From: Candidatus Pelearchaeum sp. | GTDB taxonomy: Archaea > Thermoproteota > Nitrososphaeria_A > Caldarchaeales > Caldarchaeaceae | Direction of reading: 5' to 3' | NCBI GenBank assembly: GCA_015520425.1 | Contig: WAQC01000122.1 | Coordinates: 1-9,127 of the forward strand | Length of the DNA: 9,127 bases | Part shown: piece by piece, positions 5,375-9,127 of the stretch | Layout: every line of letters begins with the position of its first letter | How positions within the stretch are numbered: position 1 is the first letter of the stretch | Position numbers and translations under genes: made by a program | The notes under the pieces: generated by a model | What the model saw: the letters and a program-made list of their open reading frames with translations, nothing else | Told to the model about the DNA's origin: nothing | Database searches by the model: none

Positions 5375-6151
5375 CTACTCTCTAGAAGACCTGCGCGCAA
5401 CAACTATGTATGTTGTATGGGCGCGCATTAGGAATTCAGGCCTTGTCATGCCACGTTTGACCCGCATGTTGCGGAGAAGTAGTTCAACACATTGTACATC
5501 GCTGAAGCCTTTCTCCTTAAGGGCTTCCACAGTCTCAACAACCTGTTCCACAGTTGGGCTTAGTGAAACCAGCCTACCACTCGGCCTTAAAGCCTTCCAG
5601 CACGTCTCTACAGCCCTCCAAGGTTCGGGGATATCAAGAATAGCCGCGTCTAAGCCCGTTTCATCAACATCAGAGGATGTTATATCACGCTGCTTTAGGA
5701 TTACATACTCGGCCAGACCCACGCGCTCAAGCATCCTCTTCGCGTTTTCCAGATAGTCCTGCCTCACATCATAGCTATACACAATCCCTTCAGGCCTAAC
5801 ATAGTTAGCCAACACGGCGGTAAGCACTGCGCTCCCAGTTCCTGCCTCCAGCACCCTGCTACCAGGCCCTACGCCAGCGTGTAGTATTATGAACCCGAGG
5901 TCTTTTGGGTAGATTATCTGCGTCAACCTGGGGAAGTGCATTATTAGGTCTGTGAGGTCTGGTCTGTGGATGCGCCATCTGGAGCCAGTATTACTAACAA
6001 CCATAGAGCCATATTCCCTTCCTATCAGCTCTCCAAGCTCTATGAAACCCTCGCTGGAGTGGAAACGCTTACCATCTGAGACCTTGACGAGATAACGCTT
6101 TCCCCGCTCCGTTATTATCAGGATTTGGTCGCCTTCTCTAATCGTGCTCAT
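5375..6151 (-). CDS. trmI: tRNA (adenine-N1)-methyltransferase, archaeal TrmI (m1A57/58)
   Basis: This SAM-dependent enzyme makes 1-methyladenosine in the T loop of tRNA (position 58, and in some archaea 57 and 58). With the start chosen it has 258 residues, as for archaeal TrmI (about 253). The N-terminal beta-domain (1-60) begins IREGDQILIITERGKRYLV, typical of the family. Then come RPDLTDLI (63-70), TQIIYPKD (77-84), SAM motif I VLEAGTGSAVLT (100-111), an acidic DVR (128-130), and the catalytic-site motif DIPEPW (173-178). The C-terminus has TRPEFLMRAHTTYIVVAR. The frame is open from ATG 6214, adding 21 basic residues, but the family N-terminus lines up with ATG 6151 and both TATA-like elements (6184-6201) lie downstream of 6214, so 6151 is preferred. 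A C/D box RNA is encoded divergently just upstream. The family forms tetramers. Confidence 0.95.
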   Translation of the reverse strand: MSTIREGDQILIITERGKRYLVKVSDGKRFHSSEGFIELGELIGREYGSMVVSNTGSRWRIHRPDLTDLIMHFPRLTQIIYPKDLGFIILHAGVGPGSRVLEAGTGSAVLTAVLANYVRPEGIVYSYDVRQDYLENAKRMLERVGLAEYVILKQRDITSSDVDETGLDAAILDIPEPWRAVETCWKALRPSGRLVSLSPTVEQVVETVEALKEKGFSDVQCVELLLRNMRVKRGMTRPEFLMRAHTTYIVVARRSSRE

Positions 6152-6183
6152 ATCGTCTTCTCTTCGTTTGTAGTCTTTGGCTC

Positions 6184-6192
6184 TTAAATTAA
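6184..6192. promoter_or_regulatory. TATA box of trmI, possibly shared with the divergent C/D box sRNA
   Basis: On the minus strand TTAATTTAA is centred 37 bases before ATG 6151, giving a leader of about 10 bases. Read on the + strand, TTAAATTAA predicts initiation near 6214, 12 bases before the terminal stem of the sRNA. A second element, CCCTTAAAG (6193-6201), would start the sRNA at about 6224. Which element is used for which direction is not resolved by sequence. Confidence 0.45.
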
Positions 6193-6225
6193 CCCTTAAA
6201 GGCAGGCGTGGCATTCTATTACTGC

Positions 6226-6291
6226 GCGGCTGTGATGACTCAGAGTTAAGCTGAACCTCGTAGGTGATTGCGAGGCATTTGGCTGAGCCGC
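6226..6291 (+). ncRNA. C/D box guide sRNA (double guide, 2'-O-methylation)
   Basis: All parts of an archaeal C/D box RNA are present in order. 5' stem GCGGC (6226-6230), C box GTGATGA (6232-6238), 12-nt guide (6239-6250), D' box CTGA (6251-6254), 9-nt spacer, C' box GTGATTG (6264-6270, slightly degenerate as usual), 12-nt guide CGAGGCATTTGG (6271-6282), D box CTGA (6283-6286), and 3' stem GCCGC (6287-6291) that pairs perfectly with the 5' stem. Such RNAs assemble with L7Ae, Nop5 and fibrillarin and direct methylation of the target base paired to the fifth guide base from the D or D' box. The D guide is an exact complement of CCAAATGCCTCG, a highly conserved 23S rRNA segment after helix 69. 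The D' guide matches helix 69 over 9 bases as I recall its archaeal sequence. It lies between trmI and the osmC-like gene, opposite to both. Function is inferred, architecture is seen. Confidence 0.9.
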
Positions 6292-6297
6292 AGCTGC

Positions 6298-6831
6298 TTA
6301 AGCAAGCTCAAGCAGCTTCTCTCCATTATGGATGATTACGCCTCTGACGCTGCATGCTTTTTTGAGCGTGTTCGTAACGTAGCAGTCGTCTGCAGCCCTC
6401 TGAGCAAGCCAGCTTACTGTGTCTTTATCAGCATCGCTCTCTATGAAGACCTCGTAGCTTATCTCCTCAAAGCTCCGCGGGTGGGCTATGGAGAACTTAC
6501 CACGCACAACCATTCTGAGAGATTTTAATGGTATTTTACGTGTTGAGGCGTGCTCAGCATAGTGGACGAACTGGCACAGGCCTATGCTGGAGAGGAAATA
6601 TGCTAGGGGGCTTACGCCTTTTCCAGAGCCTCCCTGGGAGGCTGGCTCGTCGGAGAACCATGTTATATCTCCCCCGCGTGTTGAGGCTTCTGATAGTAGA
6701 TTGTCATGCTTAACAACCTCAACCTCAATCCACTGCTTAATGCCTTTCTCGTCAGCTTGCTTGAAGAACTCCATCCGCCTCTCCATACGTTTTATGAAAT
6801 CTTCCGAGAACCTAATCTCCTTACCAACCAT
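6298..6831 (-). CDS. OsmC/Ohr-family peroxiredoxin-like protein
   Basis: OsmC/Ohr proteins are cytosolic thiol peroxidases that reduce organic hydroperoxides using two cysteines. In this 177-residue protein the first cysteine is Cys86 in SSIGLCQFVHY, after the family segment GGSGKGVSPLAYFL (67-80). The second is Cys150 in AADDCYVTNTL (146-156), corresponding to the usual CPVSNTL. The first 35 residues form a charged helical extension rich in Arg/Lys/Glu that shorter OsmC proteins (about 140 residues) lack. The start ATG 6831 is supported by a TATA box 28-36 bases upstream. Both cysteines are present, so peroxidase activity is plausible, but substrate and reductant cannot be read from sequence. 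It lies 41 bases downstream of aroC on the same strand with its own promoter. The stop codon ends 6 bases from the sRNA stem, so its 3' UTR would be antisense to that sRNA. Confidence 0.88.
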   Translation of the reverse strand: MVGKEIRFSEDFIKRMERRMEFFKQADEKGIKQWIEVEVVKHDNLLSEASTRGGDITWFSDEPASQGGSGKGVSPLAYFLSSIGLCQFVHYAEHASTRKIPLKSLRMVVRGKFSIAHPRSFEEISYEVFIESDADKDTVSWLAQRAADDCYVTNTLKKACSVRGVIIHNGEKLLELA

Positions 6832-6858
6832 ACTGGCCGCGTTTCATAAGCTATTGTT

Positions 6859-6867
6859 GATAAATAA
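6859..6867 (-). promoter_or_regulatory. TATA box of the osmC-like gene
   Basis: Minus strand TTATTTATC, between the aroC stop and the osmC-like start. Its centre is 32 bases from ATG 6831, giving a leader of about 6 bases or less. Confidence 0.55.
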
Positions 6868-6872
6868 TTCCT

Positions 6873-7967
6873 TTAAACCACGCATCCTATCAAGCCAGCC
6901 CTCAAGGCGTGGTCGGCCAGCACTATAGCTACTATAGCCTCAACAACTGGAACAGCTCTAGGAACCACCGTAGGGTCGTGGCGGCCTGGGACCTGTATGG
7001 TTGTCTCGCTCATCTCCTCAAGATTCACGGTCTTCTGGTGTTTTGCGATTGATGAAGCTGGCTTGAAAGCTACGCGAAGAACTAGGGGCATGCCATTTGA
7101 TAATCCGCCGAGTATCCCACCCGCGTTGTTTGTGATGGTTTCAACCTTTCCATCCCTGATTGTGTAGGGGTCATTATGCTCTGAGCCGCGCATGCGCGTA
7201 GCTCCGAATCCTGCGCCGAACTCCACTCCCTTAACCGCTGGTATGGCGAAGAGAGCCCTCGCCAGGTCTGCGTCAAGGGAGCTGAAGACAGGCTCTCCCA
7301 ATCCTATGGGCATGTTAAGCGCTATGCACTCAACAACGCCACCCAGGCTGTCGCCCTCGCCGCGCGCCTTAACTATAAGCCGCTTCATCTCTTCAGCGGC
7401 CTCCTCATCTGGGCAGCGCACCTCGTTACCATACCTCTTGGAGCGTATCTCCTCCACCGACACATCCCTCATCCTAACGCCGCCTATCTCGCGGGTAAAT
7501 GCCAGAACCTCAACCCCCAGCTTCTCCCTAAGCAACTTCTTCGCGATAGCCCCAGCCATGACAAAGCCAGCGGTTATCCTACCCGAAAAACGCCCACCAC
7601 CACGCCAGTCATTAAACCCACCGTACTTTACACGAGCAACATAATCAGCATGGCCAGGCCTCGGCGTGTTGAGTATAGCCCTGTATGGCGACGAATCCAC
7701 ATCCCTGTTCCAGATTAGCATGCATATTGGAGCGCCTGTTGTTCTTCCCTCAAACACTCCAGAGAGAATCTCAACCTTATCCTCCTCGCGGCGTGTTGTT
7801 GTAACTATTGACTGGCCAGGCTTTCTCTTGTCAAGCTCGGCCTGTATTTCTTCTTCGCTTATCCCAAGCCCCGCTGGACAGCCATCAACGACTACTCCCA
7901 CGCACCTCCCATGGCTTTCGCCAAAGCTTACGACAACGAAACGCTCGCCGAGAATATTTCCAGCCAA
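6873..7967 (-). CDS. aroC: Chorismate synthase
   Basis: This enzyme catalyses the last step of the shikimate pathway, conversion of 5-enolpyruvylshikimate-3-phosphate to chorismate, with reduced FMN. Its 364 residues are a normal length. Family signatures: SFGESHG (14-20, catalytic His19), CPAGL (30-34), RKPGQS (48-53), VEILSGVFEGRTTGAPI (65-81), RPGHADY (103-109, catalytic His106), GGGRFSGRITAG (123-134), and near the C-terminus GRHDPTVVPRAVPVVEA. It has FSGRIT where many bacterial enzymes have SSARET, a variant also found in archaea. The start is TTG 7967: no ATG is available before the conserved GERF..VSFGESHG, and a strong GGAGGGG site lies 9 bases upstream. Only 21 bases separate it from the phoU-like gene, so it is probably co-transcribed and relies on that ribosome binding site for translation. 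Confidence 0.96.
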   Translation of the reverse strand: MAGNILGERFVVVSFGESHGRCVGVVVDGCPAGLGISEEEIQAELDKRKPGQSIVTTTRREEDKVEILSGVFEGRTTGAPICMLIWNRDVDSSPYRAILNTPRPGHADYVARVKYGGFNDWRGGGRFSGRITAGFVMAGAIAKKLLREKLGVEVLAFTREIGGVRMRDVSVEEIRSKRYGNEVRCPDEEAAEEMKRLIVKARGEGDSLGGVVECIALNMPIGLGEPVFSSLDADLARALFAIPAVKGVEFGAGFGATRMRGSEHNDPYTIRDGKVETITNNAGGILGGLSNGMPLVLRVAFKPASSIAKHQKTVNLEEMSETTIQVPGRHDPTVVPRAVPVVEAIVAIVLADHALRAGLIGCVV

Positions 7968-7976
7968 TTAGCTAAA

Positions 7977-7983
7977 CCCCTCC
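7977..7983 (-). promoter_or_regulatory. Ribosome binding site of aroC
   Basis: Minus strand GGAGGGG, 9 bases before TTG 7967. It decides this non-ATG start and supports translation from a downstream position in a phoU-aroC message. Confidence 0.6.
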
Positions 7984-7988
7984 CACAC

Positions 7989-9020
7989 CTATACCAGATT
8001 AATCCTAGGCTTCCTCACGGAGAGATTTACAGCAACCTCCGATATATCTGAGCTATATTCGGCTATTCGCTTAATATTCTCCAGGAGGAGCCTCAATGCT
8101 GTGGATGCTGTTGATTTTCTGACTAGCTGGTTATTAAGCTCGTGTGTTATCTTAGTAACCTCCTCCGCTTGTTGTATCGTTTGCTTGGCACTCTCCCTGT
8201 CTGTCTGGAGTATTGACTTTAAGGCGTTGTCAAACAGCTTATTAGCCCTGTAGCCAGCCTCAACTATCTTCTCCAAAATTGATGATTTGGAGCTATGGAG
8301 AGTCATGGAGAGATTGGCTATTGAAGAGGCGTGGTCTGCCGCGCGCTCTATACTCTTTGTTACCAGCATATATCCCAGGCAGTCTTGCCTGTTATTGAGG
8401 CCGAGAGACTTTAATATGACTGGGTTTGATACCGCTATGTTGAGCTGCCTCACTATGAAATGGTAGAATCTATCCACCTCGTCATCGCGCTGCACAACTT
8501 CTAGGGCTATACTCTTATTCTGCTCCGCTAAAGCTGAGACAGCCTCACGCTGCATACTAGAAGCTATACTACCCATCCTCTCCAGAGCCTTCATGAGGGG
8601 AAGACTATTATGGGTGGGGAGGCACTGAGTAACCATCTCATGTATTGTCTCTTCCACAACCTCAACTCCTATGAGCCACCGCCTCACCAGTTGGCGTATC
8701 TTCTGAGCCAAGCCTGGAGAGGGCTCGTTAAACCTTATCCTTATAGTGTTGTATCCAGCGAGGTAGGCGGATATGTAGTCCCTCAAAACCCCCTCAGCGT
8801 TTTCGTTGGGCATAACATTAACGATGAATTCCTCTTGCTGCGTCTTGTTATTCATGTTACGGGGAATTATGTGAAGCGTCCCATCATCACTTGATACTAG
8901 TAGGATTTCATCAAATTTCTTAAGCCCTGTCTGGTCTATCCATTCCTTTGGAAGAGAGACTATAAGCGTAGCTCCGCCAGTTTGTTGTAATCGTCTGACG
9001 AACTCCTGCCCGTTGGCCAT
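7989..9020 (-). CDS. phoU: AbrB-PhoU domain phosphate-uptake regulator-like protein
   Basis: This 343-residue archaeal PhoU-family regulator combines a DNA-binding-type fold with helical PhoU repeats. The N-terminal SpoVT/AbrB swapped-hairpin domain is at about 6-53 (RRLQQTGGATLIVSLPKEWI, 9-28, then strands to HIIPR). A linker with an amphipathic helix runs to about 135. Two PhoU-like three-helix repeats follow (about 140-235 and 240-335), with the metal-site-like motifs QRDDEVDRFY and SIERAADHASSIANL in the first and ENIKRIAEYSSDISEVAVNL in the second. In related proteins these E..D..D motifs bind iron clusters. Inference: a regulator of phosphate transport or phosphate-starvation genes, although no pst genes lie in this window. 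The frame is open from TTG 9032, but ATG 9020 lies at the predicted transcript start of the TATA box 9041-9049, so a leaderless start there is preferred. aroC follows 21 bases downstream. Confidence 0.9.
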   Translation of the reverse strand: MANGQEFVRRLQQTGGATLIVSLPKEWIDQTGLKKFDEILLVSSDDGTLHIIPRNMNNKTQQEEFIVNVMPNENAEGVLRDYISAYLAGYNTIRIRFNEPSPGLAQKIRQLVRRWLIGVEVVEETIHEMVTQCLPTHNSLPLMKALERMGSIASSMQREAVSALAEQNKSIALEVVQRDDEVDRFYHFIVRQLNIAVSNPVILKSLGLNNRQDCLGYMLVTKSIERAADHASSIANLSMTLHSSKSSILEKIVEAGYRANKLFDNALKSILQTDRESAKQTIQQAEEVTKITHELNNQLVRKSTASTALRLLLENIKRIAEYSSDISEVAVNLSVRKPRINLV

Positions 9021-9040
9021 ACTAATCGGCAAACTCGCTT

Positions 9041-9058
9041 CAATATATCTCTATATAG
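9041..9058 (-). promoter_or_regulatory. Promoter of phoU-aroC with palindrome
   Basis: Two TATA-like elements on the minus strand: GATATATTG (9049-9041), which predicts initiation at about 9019-9020, exactly at the ATG; and CTATATAG (9058-9051), which would give an 8-base leader. The second lies in a perfect 10-bp palindrome, TCTATATAGA (9050-9059), which could be an operator, perhaps for the AbrB-domain protein itself; that is speculation. Confidence 0.55.
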
Positions 9059-9065
9059 ATAACGG

Positions 9066-9079
9066 TATATTAAATATAG
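9066..9079 (+). promoter_or_regulatory. Strong TATA box of an unknown rightward transcript
   Basis: TATATTAAATATAG is centred about 28 bases before position 9101, predicting initiation around 9098-9101. The ATG at 9101 is followed by a TGA after only 7 codons. No other start codon is available in the remaining bases in an open frame. The transcript may be a stable RNA or an mRNA whose start codon lies beyond the window. Confidence 0.5.
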
Positions 9080-9127
9080 AATACCACCTATCTTAATATT
9101 ATGGCTAGCAGGCCGCCAGCCTGAAGA

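Noticed and set aside
6528..6928. Plus-strand frames opposite the osmC-like gene (6528-6713, 6584-6928, 6268-6528)
   Set aside because: Antisense to a gene with clear family motifs; no promoter or protein motif of their own.
1..9127. Mobile elements, CRISPR repeats, toxin-antitoxin or defence genes
   Set aside because: I saw no direct repeat array, transposase or terminal inverted repeats; all genes fit a stable housekeeping region.

Overview
The window is a stretch of chromosome from an archaeon, most likely a thermophilic member of the TACK group. The evidence for archaea is a group II chaperonin (thermosome), an HMf-type histone, an archaeal-type adenylate kinase (AdkA), archaeal TrmI, an AbrB-PhoU regulator, TATA-box promoters with many near-leaderless starts, a tRNA-His whose intron is bounded by a bulge-helix-bulge motif, and a C/D box guide RNA. 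Base composition is close to balanced. Having a histone while otherwise looking crenarchaeote/thaumarchaeote-like would fit Caldarchaeales ('Aigarchaeota'), Korarchaeia, Bathyarchaeia or Thermofilum-like lineages; I cannot decide between these by eye. All genes look like housekeeping genes and I see no mobile element, CRISPR array, phage gene or defence island.

Layout, left to right. (1) The 3' part of a KsgA/Dim1-like rRNA dimethyladenosine transferase (+), cut by the window edge. (2) An intron-containing tRNA-His (+). (3) ogt, DNA O6-alkylguanine repair (+). (4) A convergent thermosome gene (-), preceded by a histone gene (-). (5) Divergent from the histone, a zinc-ribbon/coiled-coil protein of unknown function (+) and adkA (+). 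(6) A 59-residue two-helix membrane protein (-) whose stop codon shares a CTAG with the adkA stop. (7) trmI, tRNA m1A methyltransferase (-). (8) In the gap between trmI and the next gene, on the + strand, a complete double-guide C/D box sRNA. (9) An OsmC-family peroxidase-like protein (-). (10) aroC, chorismate synthase (-), probably co-transcribed behind a PhoU-family regulator (-). (11) At the right edge, a convincing + strand promoter with no gene of useful length inside the window.

Shared themes are RNA modification (KsgA, TrmI, the guide sRNA), chromatin and protein maintenance (histone, thermosome), DNA and oxidative damage repair (Ogt, OsmC) and core metabolism (AdkA, AroC). Genes are mostly short units with their own TATA boxes; the only likely two-gene unit is phoU-aroC. 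Five CDSs have an upstream start codon that I reject, or only partly accept, in favour of one consistent with promoter position, ribosome binding site or family N-terminus.

The most valuable non-obvious element is the C/D box sRNA at 6226-6291. It has C, D', C' and D boxes, two guides of exactly 12 nt and a perfect 5-bp terminal stem. Its D guide is an exact 12-nt complement of a highly conserved 23S rRNA segment as I remember it, just 3' of helix 69.
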